A stretch of DNA of 39,043 bases from a bacterium (GTDB lineage: Bacteria > Auribacterota > JABMQX01): contig JAUYEE010000130.1 in the NCBI GenBank assembly GCA_030691545.1, positions 1-39,043 of the forward strand, written 5' to 3'. This document shows, in pieces, positions 1 through 7,531 of the stretch. The notes beneath the pieces are model-generated. The model ran no database searches and was not told where the DNA came from. It saw nothing but the letters and a program-made list of their open reading frames with translations. The stretch's first letter is position 1; each line of letters begins with the position of its first letter. The position numbers were made by a program, and so were the translations under genes.

Positions 1-273
1 ATATCATTTGTCAAGGAAAAAAAGAAAGAAACCATAAATGCGAATTTGCTCCCCCACCATCCCTGTGCCTAACATCACCCCAACTCCCCCATCTTCAGCC
101 CTTTACTGCCCTACCTCCCAACCCACTTTCGGAATCGCTGCCATTGCTGACCGACGCCACGACTCCGCGGGGTTGATTTTTTCTGCCTGTTGTGCGAGAG
201 TTTCGCAGGTCTGAGAATATCCGTTCCGTCCACACTTTTCCCTGGTGCAAGCAAGGCGGCAGGAGGATGCCAG
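1..273. other. Intergenic region upstream of the GHMP kinase
   Basis: No gene is supported here. On the minus strand a TTGACA hexamer (plus-strand positions 9-14) follows a T-rich tract, so a promoter probably fires leftward out of the window; its -10 box would lie beyond the edge. An AGGAGG ribosome binding site at 261-266 belongs to the kinase. I see no convincing plus-strand promoter. Confidence 0.5.
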
Positions 274-1275
274 ATGATTATCGAGAGTATTGCCAGCAAT
301 CGCATCGCGGACTTCGGCGGCTGGACCGACACGTGGTTCTCCCGAACTGGTCACATTCTGAATTTCGCCGTGGACCTCTACGCACGGGTGACTGTGGTTA
401 CAAAAGAGCAAGCCGGCGTAACCATCCACGTCCAGGACTACGGCGATGTACTCGAGATACCGAGCATCGAGGGCGCCGGGTACGACGACAAGCACGCCCT
501 CCTTATCGCCGCCCTCAAGGTCATGAACATCAAGCAGGGCCTCTATGTGTTTATTTCCGCTGATGTTCCTCCCGGATGCGGCACCGGCAGCTCCGCCGCA
601 GTCTCCGTGGCGCTGATCAAAGCCCTGAGCGTTTTGAACGGCGAATATCTTGTCGCGCACGAAATCGCCCGATTTGCGCATCGCCTGGAGACCGAGGAGT
701 TGAGGATCGAAAGCGGCATCCAGGACCAACTGGCAGCCGCCTATGGCGGCGTCAGTTTCATTGAGATGTATGAATACCCCAACGCGTATGTTTCTCCTGT
801 GGATGTCTCCGAGGAAACCAGGATGACCCTCGAGAACCGCTGGATTTTGGTGTACGAGGGACGCCGTCACCTCTCCGGGGATGTTCACAAGAAGGTCATC
901 CAGGGGCTGAAAGATGAGGGGAGTCCGAGCCATCGCGCGCTTTCGACGCTCAAGGAGACCGCTCTCGCCGCCAAGCAGGCGCTTCTCAAGGGCGACATCG
1001 TCGAGCTGGGGAAAATCATGGACCTCAACAACGCTGCTCAGAAAGCCCTTCACCCGGAGATCACCACCGCGAACTTCGAGAAGATCGAGGCCATCGCAAG
1101 ACGGGTAGGGATCGTGGGAGCAATGATCAATGGAGCGGGTGGCGGCGGCAGCATCGTCCTTATCGCCGAAGCCGGCAAGAAAACCGAGATCGAAAGAGCC
1201 CTTGCGAAGGAGGGATTCCGCACCCTCCCCTGCCGCATGAGTTTTCAACCGGCTCGCGCCTGGGTCGGCGGCTGA
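274..1275 (+). CDS. GHMP-family sugar kinase
   Basis: This is a cytoplasmic small-molecule kinase of the GHMP superfamily (galactokinase, homoserine kinase, mevalonate kinase, phosphomevalonate kinase), 333 residues. The ATP-binding motif PPGCGTGSSAA lies at residues 99-109, an N-terminal substrate motif reads RIADFGGWTD (10-19), the region SGIQDQLAAAYGG (about 147-159) fits the catalytic loop, and the glycine-rich third motif GAMINGAGGGGS lies near residue 290. The FGGWTD signature resembles sugar-1-kinases and heptose-7-phosphate kinases of the HddA type rather than mevalonate enzymes, but the substrate cannot be read from sequence. I chose the ATG at 274 because AGGAGG sits 7 nt upstream; the frame is open back to 190 without another ribosome site. 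No sugar nucleotidyltransferase lies beside it to name a pathway. Confidence 0.85.
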   Translation: MIIESIASNRIADFGGWTDTWFSRTGHILNFAVDLYARVTVVTKEQAGVTIHVQDYGDVLEIPSIEGAGYDDKHALLIAALKVMNIKQGLYVFISADVPPGCGTGSSAAVSVALIKALSVLNGEYLVAHEIARFAHRLETEELRIESGIQDQLAAAYGGVSFIEMYEYPNAYVSPVDVSEETRMTLENRWILVYEGRRHLSGDVHKKVIQGLKDEGSPSHRALSTLKETALAAKQALLKGDIVELGKIMDLNNAAQKALHPEITTANFEKIEAIARRVGIVGAMINGAGGGGSIVLIAEAGKKTEIERALAKEGFRTLPCRMSFQPARAWVGG

Positions 1276-1506
1276 CCCCGCGCTGCGGGGCAGAATGTCG
1301 AGTTGCAGCTTGACTCGCCTTTTGGTGCAAGCTATATTGAGTGTTGCCAATAATGTGGTTGTCCTGGCGCCTTTCGTCGCCGGAGCGCACGAAACGTTCC
1401 TGCGGCAGGGGCTGGGCGTGACGCATTTTTGTTTTTCACCACTGCTTCATCGGGTCCTCCCGTCGCGCGGGAGCCTGGCAAGACATAGAATCCGAAGGGG
1501 GTAAAC
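1276..1506. other. Gap between GHMP kinase and TPR gene
   Basis: About 230 bp. Apart from the ribosome binding site AAGGGGG (about 1495-1501) of the following gene, I see no repeat, clear terminator or promoter. Confidence 0.5.
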
Positions 1507-3582
1507 GTGCCCACGGAAGATGACCGCGAATATGCATACGAACACCGCCACGGTAGGCGGTGGTGGATTGTTCTCGTCCCCGTCCTGGCGGCGGGTGCCG
1601 CAGCGCTGTTGATTTTCGTTGGACTCCCGTTGCTCCACGGCAAAGAAGTCCGTTTTCTGAGGCACAAGGAGAAGGCGGCGACGTTCGCCGCAGCGGGGGA
1701 GTTCACCAAAGCCATCGCCGAGTACCAGAAGGCTCTTGTGCTCAAACCCGAAGAGTACGACGTGCAAAAGGCGATTGCCGAATGCCGCGTCAAGAGCGGC
1801 GACCTCCCCGAGGCGATTGTTGAATATCTCGCCTGCCCGGACGACCTGGACACGCAGTTGACTCTTGCTTCCCTCTATCTTCTTGTCAAGAACATGGACG
1901 CGACCGCAACTGCCCTCGAGGCGGTGTCGGAAACCGAACCCGACAACATGCAGGCCCTGATCATGGCCGCGCAGGCCCATTACGAACAGTCCGACACGGC
2001 TCATCCCCTCGTCACCGTCCGCATGATCGCCGACATTCTCCCGCCGCCGACGTACACCTATGACCTCTCCAGGGTCGTCGAATCATTCGACGGAGACCGT
2101 GAACAGCGGGGAAAAAAGCTCCTTGAGGCGGTCCAGGCTGCCCCGGAGAACATCCAGGTCCACAAGAACCTCGCCGATTTCTATCTTCGCCAGGGCGACC
2201 TCGATAAAGCTGAGGCGGAATACAAAAAAATGGTAGAGCTCGCCCCCAAGGACCCTTACGTGCACTTGCACCTCGCCGATTTCTATCGAAACGAAAGGGT
2301 CCGCGCAGCCGCTTCAGGGGACTCTTCGCCGTGGCGCGATTGGCTTGACCGCGGGATCAAAGAGTATCGTCAGATTCTCGAAGGGATTAACGCCAAGAAT
2401 CTCTACGCCCTCCGCGGAATCTCCGCTCTCCTTTTGTCCAAGGGCGGCGCTCAACTTGACCAAGCCGCCAAGGAGATGGATGAAGCGAAGAAGTACATAG
2501 ACCGACTTCTCTGGGAACAACCGGCGGACCCGTACGGCCGGTATTATCGAGGAGTGCTTGGAGTTCTTGAACAAGATTCGGAAAAAGCCGAGCCGGACCT
2601 CTACTTCGTCGTGGACAAGGGCGGGTTATCGGAAAGGGGGTCCCCTCATCTGCTTCTCGGACACGCTTATCTTCTGAATCACAAGTTGCCGGAAGCAATA
2701 AAAAGCCTCGCGTTGGCGGCGAAGGTTGACCTGTCTTTCGCGCGCCCCCGTTTGCTCTCTGCCGAAATCTCCCTGAATTTAGGAAAATATGAGGAGGCGC
2801 TGGGAGTCATCGAGAAGCTGTTGGCAGACGTAGACCAGCAGGGCGATCGCCTGGCGCACCTTCTCCACGCCAGAATCTACGTAGCCCAGAACGACTACGC
2901 ACACGCGGAGGCGCCTTTGCTTAAGCTCGCGGAGCTCGACCCGCAGAGCGTTCACCCCCCGCTGCTCCTCGGAGAAGTCCATAAGAGGACGGGCAAGAGC
3001 GATCAGGCTATCGCGCAGTATCAGCGAGCTATCCAGCTCGACCCCGATTCAGCATTGCCTTACTACATCCTCGGCGTCCTCTACGAAAAACGAGGCGAGC
3101 CCGAATTTGCCCAGTTGAACCTCCGCGAAGCAGTGAAACGAGACCCCAACTTCAAACTCGCTAACCGAAGCCTCGCGGAAACCTACGTCCAGTTCGCTGG
3201 CGAGAATGCCGATGCCCGGGAACTCGGAAGAACCGTCGCGGAGCAAGTTCCAAACGACGTCGCCCTCCTCGATGCTCTTGCCATGGTTTTCTACCAGGGA
3301 GGCAGATTTGACGAAGCCGTCACGATCCTTGAACTGATTCCTCCTGGAGAACGGGACGCGCGCCCGCTCATCCTGTACCATTACGCCGAAGCTCTTTTCG
3401 GAAGCGGCCGGAAAGCTGCCGCCGAACGGAGCGATGCGGAGACTCGCAAGGCAAATCGGAATTATGCCGAGGCGAGGAGAATGCTGACAAGGGCAAAGCA
3501 TCGCCTCGAAGACCTTCCTGAGAGCGAGGAAATCCAGGAGCTCCTTGACGATATCAATCGCGAACTCGGGATTAGCCGTTAG
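1507..3582 (+). CDS. Membrane-anchored TPR-repeat protein
   Basis: A 691-residue protein with a short charged N-terminus, one hydrophobic segment at about residues 20-43 and then almost uninterrupted tetratricopeptide repeats to the C-terminus. Repeat signatures include 'AGEFTKAIAEYQKALVLKP' near residue 63 and 'DQAIAQYQRAIQLDPDS' near 500. TPR arrays bind partner proteins; the single N-terminal anchor suggests the array faces the periplasm. The start is GTG preceded by AAGGGGG at 5-6 nt. The gene is convergent with a second protein of the same layout, whose N-terminus also begins MPT. TPR proteins are known companions of PEP-CTERM/exosortase systems, and PEP-CTERM genes lie nearby, but no exosortase is in the window, so that link is inference. 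Confidence 0.85.
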   Translation: MPTEDDREYAYEHRHGRRWWIVLVPVLAAGAAALLIFVGLPLLHGKEVRFLRHKEKAATFAAAGEFTKAIAEYQKALVLKPEEYDVQKAIAECRVKSGDLPEAIVEYLACPDDLDTQLTLASLYLLVKNMDATATALEAVSETEPDNMQALIMAAQAHYEQSDTAHPLVTVRMIADILPPPTYTYDLSRVVESFDGDREQRGKKLLEAVQAAPENIQVHKNLADFYLRQGDLDKAEAEYKKMVELAPKDPYVHLHLADFYRNERVRAAASGDSSPWRDWLDRGIKEYRQILEGINAKNLYALRGISALLLSKGGAQLDQAAKEMDEAKKYIDRLLWEQPADPYGRYYRGVLGVLEQDSEKAEPDLYFVVDKGGLSERGSPHLLLGHAYLLNHKLPEAIKSLALAAKVDLSFARPRLLSAEISLNLGKYEEALGVIEKLLADVDQQGDRLAHLLHARIYVAQNDYAHAEAPLLKLAELDPQSVHPPLLLGEVHKRTGKSDQAIAQYQRAIQLDPDSALPYYILGVLYEKRGEPEFAQLNLREAVKRDPNFKLANRSLAETYVQFAGENADARELGRTVAEQVPNDVALLDALAMVFYQGGRFDEAVTILELIPPGERDARPLILYHYAEALFGSGRKAAAERSDAETRKANRNYAEARRMLTRAKHRLEDLPESEEIQELLDDINRELGISR

Positions 3583-3594
3583 GCCTCCCCGCGA

Positions 3595-3663
3595 CCCTAT
3601 CCCCTATCCCCCAAACCCTGCGCCCTAATTTCGTGCTTGGGGTTTCGGGTATCGGGCATGGGG
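3595..3663. repeat. Imperfect inverted repeat between convergent TPR genes
   Basis: Arms of 24 nt at 3595-3618 and 3640-3663 are mostly complementary; each carries GGG(T/G)AT-type units such as GGGTATCGGG. The same words recur at 16938-16962, so this is a dispersed repeat family and may also act as a bidirectional transcription end between the two convergent genes. Confidence 0.6.
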
Positions 3664-3701
3664 TCTCCCAGTCCGCCGGACTGCTCGCGCTTCCGCGTGT
3701 T

Positions 3702-3724
3702 CCCTCTTTACTCTCTGCTATCTC
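3702..3724 (-). repeat. Purine-rich repeat overlapping the TPR stop codon
   Basis: Read on the minus strand it contains AGATAGCAGAGAGTAAAGAG, close to the GTAGAAAGCAGAGAGTAGA word found on both sides of rplI (32118-32197 and 32652-32711). It covers the end of the minus-strand TPR gene, including its TAG. Confidence 0.4.
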
Positions 3725-5673
3725 CCGGAGCTGGCCTGGGAAAGAAGTTGGCGAATCTCGCTCTCCTTTTCCGGATCCTTCACTTTGAGAAGCGCTTTCT
3801 CCAGCTCCACCTTTGCTTCCGCGAGTTCGCCAGCGTGGAAGAGAATCACCGCCCTATGGTAAAGGGCTTCCGGCACGGCATCCCTCACGTTTTCCGGCAC
3901 ACGGTCAATCACCTTGAGGGCCTCCCGGTCTTGCCCCGCCTTGTGGAGAATCCATGCGTACGTGTCCTGGAGCGCCAGTTCCCGGGGATACCTTTCCGCG
4001 AAAGGCTCGATAATGCGAAGCGCCTCCTCCAGGTTCTCCCCGTGCTCTGCGTACAGGTAAGCGAGATTGTTGATCGCCGGCAGAAACGCATCGTCCTTCT
4101 CCACGGCTTTCCTGTATTGCTCGATCGCTTTCTGCGGCTCGTTCATGTTTCTATAGAGCAACCCCTGGTAATAGTATGCCGCAGCGTAGTCCGGGTTTTG
4201 GTCCGTCACCTCCGAGTACATCTGCAGCGCTTGATCGAACTCGCCCCTTCCCTGGTAGATTCCCCCGAGAACCAACCGGCTGAAGATGGACTGCTCGTCT
4301 ATTTCCAGAGATTTCTTGAAATGTGTTTCCGCTTTCTCCCTGTCCTTTTCAGCGAGATACAGTCTTCCCAAGAGGAGGTTTGCGTAGAGGTCCGCCCCCG
4401 GTGTCTCTGCGGCCTTCTGCGCGCTTTCTATGGCCCGCCCCCGGTCCCCCAGAGCGAACTCTACCTCGGAAAGCAGAAGGTGCGCTCTGTCAAACGCCGG
4501 TTGTTGTTTCACCGCCTCAATTAGAGCGTCTCTCGCTCGTTGCAGCTCCCCTTCCAGCGTGTACGCTAACCCGAGCAAATAATGCGCGGACGCCAGCGTC
4601 GGCACCGCCTTGACGACCGATTTCAGGTCCCGGATCGCTTCCTTTCGTTTCCCCTCGAGCAAACTGATGATGGCTCGCTGATACAGCGGGATAGGTTTCC
4701 CCGGAGCCTTGTCGAGAAGTTGGCTCAGGAAATCTTTTGCCCGGTCCAGTCGGTCCAGCGCGATGCAAAGCTGCGTCGTCCCTCGCAGCGCTTCGATGTT
4801 CTCCGGGTCTTTCTCCAGCGCCGTCAGGCACTCCCCCAGCGCCCTCTCCTCCTGACCAATCGAGCGAAGGTACCTTGCCAACTGAAGTCGAGCGAACACG
4901 GAGTCCGGGTCCGTCTCCAGGGCCGAGAGAAACGCCCGCTCCGCGTCCTCGTATCGCCGCTCGCGCGCATAGAAATTGGCCAGGGCGATCATCGGCGTCA
5001 CATCCGTCGGACTCGCCGCGACCGCTTGTTTCAATCCCTTCTCCGCCTTCTCCTTGTTGCCCATCTGCTCGTACAATTGAGCCAATGCACGGTAACCTTC
5101 CGGATACATGGGAGCCATCTCCACCACGAGGCTCATATCTCTTATGGCGGAGGCGAGTTGTCCTTGAGCGTAATAACATTGCGCCTCTAACGCCAACGCC
5201 GGGATGTACGACGGGTTCTCTCGGAGAACTTCCGCAGCCATTTCTCTCGCCTTGAACACGTCGCCGGACATCAGATACAGTCCCCCCAACTGCAAACGAC
5301 TTTGGAGGTCTTGCGGGGCAGAGCGGACATGCGCCGCCAGTTCGCGAACGGCGGCGCGAGCATCTCCCATGTTGACATACGTCCCCACAATCGCCAGGCG
5401 GATATTCACGTTATCCGGCGCCAGGTCCCGAGCTTTCTGGAGCATCCGAAGAGCCTCCGCATGTTTTCCCGCATCCGCGAATTCCTGAGCGCTCTTGAGG
5501 TATCGCTCCCGAATCGCTCGCGGGGACCGAGCCGCGATGGCCTTTCGAATTCCGTACGCGGCGCCGAGAGCCGCCACTACTGCAAGCGCGACAATCACGA
5601 CCGTCCGAATCCGCTTGCGCCGTTTTCTGACTTCGTGGGATTCGCCCGCGTCATCACGATCAACAGTCGGCAT
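3718..5673 (-). CDS. Membrane-anchored TPR-repeat protein (second copy of the architecture)
   Basis: A 651-residue protein: a basic N-terminus (RKRRKRIR), a single hydrophobic segment at about residues 23-42, then TPR repeats throughout, for example 'DEPQKAIEQYRKAVEKD'-like units in the C-terminal third. It probably presents a protein-binding solenoid in the periplasm from an inner-membrane anchor. I start it at the ATG at 5671-5673 (GGTGAAAG upstream). The frame continues upstream to 5715, but those codons come from a dispersed palindromic repeat (5692-5715), so the longer start is unlikely. The layout and the MPT beginning match the convergent TPR protein at 1507, suggesting paralogy. The partner is unknown. 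Confidence 0.85.
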   Translation of the reverse strand: MPTVDRDDAGESHEVRKRRKRIRTVVIVALAVVAALGAAYGIRKAIAARSPRAIRERYLKSAQEFADAGKHAEALRMLQKARDLAPDNVNIRLAIVGTYVNMGDARAAVRELAAHVRSAPQDLQSRLQLGGLYLMSGDVFKAREMAAEVLRENPSYIPALALEAQCYYAQGQLASAIRDMSLVVEMAPMYPEGYRALAQLYEQMGNKEKAEKGLKQAVAASPTDVTPMIALANFYARERRYEDAERAFLSALETDPDSVFARLQLARYLRSIGQEERALGECLTALEKDPENIEALRGTTQLCIALDRLDRAKDFLSQLLDKAPGKPIPLYQRAIISLLEGKRKEAIRDLKSVVKAVPTLASAHYLLGLAYTLEGELQRARDALIEAVKQQPAFDRAHLLLSEVEFALGDRGRAIESAQKAAETPGADLYANLLLGRLYLAEKDREKAETHFKKSLEIDEQSIFSRLVLGGIYQGRGEFDQALQMYSEVTDQNPDYAAAYYYQGLLYRNMNEPQKAIEQYRKAVEKDDAFLPAINNLAYLYAEHGENLEEALRIIEPFAERYPRELALQDTYAWILHKAGQDREALKVIDRVPENVRDAVPEALYHRAVILFHAGELAEAKVELEKALLKVKDPEKESEIRQLLSQASSGR

Positions 5674-5691
5674 GTCTTTCACCGTTTGTTT

Positions 5692-5715
5692 GTAGCGCAG
5701 GCGTCTCGCCTGCAT
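5692..5715. repeat. GCAGGCG palindromic repeat, copy 1
   Basis: The core GCAGGCGTCTCGCCTGC forms a 7-bp stem with a 3-nt loop and is preceded by GTAGC. Further copies lie at 5730, 5942 and 16202. The conserved flanks and core mark a dispersed repeat rather than a lone hairpin. Confidence 0.8.
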
Positions 5716-5729
5716 CTTTTAATGCGTCC

Positions 5730-5753
5730 GTACCGCAGGCGTCCCGCCTGCAT
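5730..5753. repeat. GCAGGCG palindromic repeat, copy 2
   Basis: The core is GCAGGCGTCCCGCCTGC, preceded by GTACC. Only 14 nt separate it from copy 1, in the same orientation, so the two make a tandem pair upstream of the minus-strand TPR gene. Confidence 0.8.
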
Positions 5754-5783
5754 TCTCCACGGTCGCTCTCGGGGATAACGTCA

Positions 5784-5821
5784 GCCTGCCCGTGTTCGCG
5801 CACGAGCGCGGGAGCCGGCCC
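5784..5821. repeat. 38-bp GC-rich repeat, copy 1
   Basis: This begins GCCTGCCCGTGTTCGCGC and ends in CCGGCCC. It matches 26797-26834 over 38 bp with about half a dozen differences. Both copies are intergenic. Confidence 0.6.
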
Positions 5822-5903
5822 AGCGGACCGTCCGCGACCGCCGACCGCGCCCGCCCGAGCGGCCAGGGGATGACACTATTGGGAAGGACTATAACAAAAA
5901 GAA

Positions 5904-5936
5904 GAAGGGAGGACAACCTGTCCTCCCTTCCTATTC
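5904..5936 (-). terminator. Rho-independent terminator of the first PEP-CTERM gene
   Basis: A perfect 12-bp stem (5904-5915 with 5919-5930, loop ACC) lies downstream of the minus-strand gene ending at 5997. In the minus-strand reading it is followed by the T-rich CTTCTTTTTG. Confidence 0.75.
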
Positions 5937-5941
5937 TTGCT

Positions 5942-5964
5942 GTAACGCAGGCGTCTCGCCTGCA
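5942..5964. repeat. GCAGGCG palindromic repeat, copy 3
   Basis: The core is GCAGGCGTCTCGCCTGC preceded by GTAAC, in the 3' flank of the PEP-CTERM gene, between its stop and its terminator hairpin. Confidence 0.8.
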
Positions 5965-5996
5965 CCCTATTTCTGCTCTGTTTCGAAAAACCAGCG

Positions 5997-6731
5997 TCAA
6001 ACCTTCGCCGGCGACTTCCTCGTCTTGCGGCGAATCCTCCACCCGAGGAAACCCGCCAACGGACCGGACAACAGAAGCAGGCTCGGCTCCGGAGTCACGG
6101 TGAACTCGTCAATTCTCACCGTGGACTCTCCCGGGTCGCCGTAATATCCCAGCGCGACCCCGATGGCGTCCACGCTGCTGATCGTCGTCGCCCAGCTATC
6201 CGGCGTCCCTCTGTGGTTGGCGTGCTCTGTCCCGGGGCTGAACACAGCAAATGTGCTTGTGTTAAACAAGTACTGTGCGGTAGTGGTGCTGCCCGGGTCC
6301 TCGGCTATTGTTAACGGGTTGTTGTACGTTCCCCAGAACGTCTGCGAGCCGCCCTCGGCCCCATCTATATAAATATAGTCGTCCTCTCCCCCGCCAGCTA
6401 AGAAGAAGTAGGCGAACATCGGAGCCGTCCCCGTGTACGATAGCGTCGCCTGTACATAGCCCCCTTTGGTGAAGTCCATGTCCGGGTTGTTGATGATGGA
6501 GCTGGTCGCGTCCTTGTCGAAGAACACGTACCGCCACGACCATGCCCCGTAACTCGGAGCCGGCACCGACAACACCCCGCCCCCGGACGCGATGGCCGTA
6601 CCGGGGCCGGTGTCGTCGTCAAAATACTTCCATCCCTCATTCGTGTCGAACGTCGCAACGTATTCCCAGCAGGACGCCGCAGGGATGAACAGAATTGTGG
6701 CAACTACTGCGAAAATGCTCTTGAGACTCAT
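5997..6731 (-). CDS. PEP-CTERM sorting-domain protein
   Basis: A 244-residue exported protein. It starts with a signal peptide (MSLKSIFAVVATILFIPAAS). A jelly-roll-like middle part is rich in aromatic, Gly and Asp residues. It ends with a classical PEP-CTERM signal: the PEP motif within VTPEPS, a hydrophobic stretch (LLLLSGPLAGFLGW) and a basic tail (RIRRKTRK). By family knowledge the signal is recognised and cleaved by an exosortase and the protein is delivered to the surface or exopolysaccharide. The ATG at 6729-6731 has AAAGGGGG upstream; the frame extends 19 codons further without a better site. A sigma70-type promoter and a terminator bracket it, so it looks monocistronic. Its ligand or role is unknown. 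Confidence 0.85.
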   Translation of the reverse strand: MSLKSIFAVVATILFIPAASCWEYVATFDTNEGWKYFDDDTGPGTAIASGGGVLSVPAPSYGAWSWRYVFFDKDATSSIINNPDMDFTKGGYVQATLSYTGTAPMFAYFFLAGGGEDDYIYIDGAEGGSQTFWGTYNNPLTIAEDPGSTTTAQYLFNTSTFAVFSPGTEHANHRGTPDSWATTISSVDAIGVALGYYGDPGESTVRIDEFTVTPEPSLLLLSGPLAGFLGWRIRRKTRKSPAKV

Positions 6732-6799
6732 TTCAATGTACCCCCTTTGCAATGGGACCTCCCGGCTTGTGATTAGACTTCTGCACATTACTCACGCCT

Positions 6800-6828
6800 A
6801 TTATCCACCGGCCGTGCCATCCTGTCAA
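6800..6828 (-). promoter_or_regulatory. Sigma70-type promoter of the first PEP-CTERM gene
   Basis: On the minus strand there is TTGACA (6823-6828), a 17-nt spacer and GATAAT (6800-6805). A T-rich tract, TCTTTTCTCC, lies directly upstream of the -35 box. The position, 69 nt before the ATG, suits the gene ending at 5997. Confidence 0.75.
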
Positions 6829-6959
6829 GGAGAAAAGATAAAAATTTTTGAAGGCGCGTTTCTCCCCTCGGCGTTCTCCGCCCAGCGCGCGCTCTCGAGC
6901 GAGCGACGCATCATATCGTGACACAGGCGCCGGAACAACGTTCCCCATCGCCAGGACCC

Positions 6960-7048
6960 AGAACGTCCGCCGGAGCACGAGCGGCTGGCGGGGGGGAGCG
7001 GTAGGGGGGGTAGGTGGAGGAGAACGTCCGCCGGAGCACGAGCGGCTG
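6960..7048. repeat. Pair of exact 28-bp direct repeats
   Basis: Identical 28-bp copies lie at 6960-6987 and 7021-7048; each begins AGAACGTCCGCCGGAGCACG. The 33-bp spacer is very G-rich. I found only two copies and no cas genes. Confidence 0.8.
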
Positions 7049-7179
7049 ACGCGGGGAGGGATTGTAACGCGGCCTGTGCCCGTTTGAGCGGAACTCCAGC
7101 AAAAAGCGTTTCTGGCGCCGGATGTCGTTCTCCTGTGCAGGGCACACGGATGGATAAAGAAAAAGACAAAAAAAAACAC

Positions 7180-7208
7180 TTGACACAGTACCGGCGATTA
7201 TGGCAATT
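7180..7208 (+). promoter_or_regulatory. Possible promoter of the giant secreted protein gene
   Basis: A perfect TTGACA at 7180-7185 follows an A-rich tract. The best -10 candidates (GGCAAT or GCAATT, 7202-7208, spacer 16-17) are poor. If real, transcription would begin near 7214 and leave a leader of about 315 nt. Confidence 0.35.
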
Positions 7209-7364
7209 TGCACCCGTTACAGTCACGGAGTAAGGGCGCGCAGTCTTCGCCCGAACCCCGTGCAAAGAGAATGCCTAGGCAGTATTTCTCGGGCGGGAAG
7301 CGTTCAAAAGACCTTCGCTGTCCCGCCAAAGGTGCAGTAGAATGTTGTTGAGCTATGGCACCTT
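7207..7364 (+). ncRNA. Candidate structured 5' leader
   Basis: Consecutive helices can be drawn. TTTGCAC (7207-7213) pairs with GTGCAAA (7260-7266) and encloses two hairpins: CCGT/ACGG (7214-7217 with 7225-7228, 7-nt loop) and GGGCG/CGCCC (7234-7238 with 7248-7252). A hairpin with outer stem GAGAA/TTCTC follows (7267-7290). Next come a 10-bp hairpin, GCGGGAAGCG against CGCT-g-TCCCGC (7293-7326), and AAGGTGC/GCACCTT (7329-7335 with 7358-7364). I do not recognise a known riboswitch class. If transcription starts near 7214, the 5' arm of the outer stem is not transcribed, so the three-way junction is uncertain; the later hairpins are not affected. Confidence 0.35.
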
Positions 7365-7531
7365 AGATTCACCCGCGGGGGGTAAATGTATTCAAAAAGG
7401 TCATTGTCACATCTCCATAGAGTCGCACACTCTCGTATTCTCTCCCCATGTGTACTACGCCCATTTACCAGGGCGATCACGAAGTCGGATTTTTACCTTT
7501 CAAGTCTTCAATCTAAGGAAAGGAGCGCATC

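Noticed and set aside
103..1350. 415-codon open frame on the minus strand
   Set aside because: It lies opposite the GHMP kinase, which has full family motifs and a ribosome binding site. The antisense product shows no recognisable domain, so it is a shadow frame of GC-rich coding DNA.
3637..4524. 295-codon plus-strand frame opposite the minus-strand TPR gene
   Set aside because: The minus-strand TPR protein is well supported; this product is Leu/Arg-rich without domains and starts inside the intergenic inverted repeat.
6960..7048. CRISPR-like geometry (28-bp repeat, 33-bp spacer)
   Set aside because: There are only two repeats, the spacer is low-complexity G-rich DNA, and no cas gene lies in the window.
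7207..7266. Purine-type riboswitch in the giant gene's leader
   Set aside because: The three-helix shape is superficially similar, but the conserved junction bases of the purine aptamer are absent and the second loop is 9 nt rather than 7.
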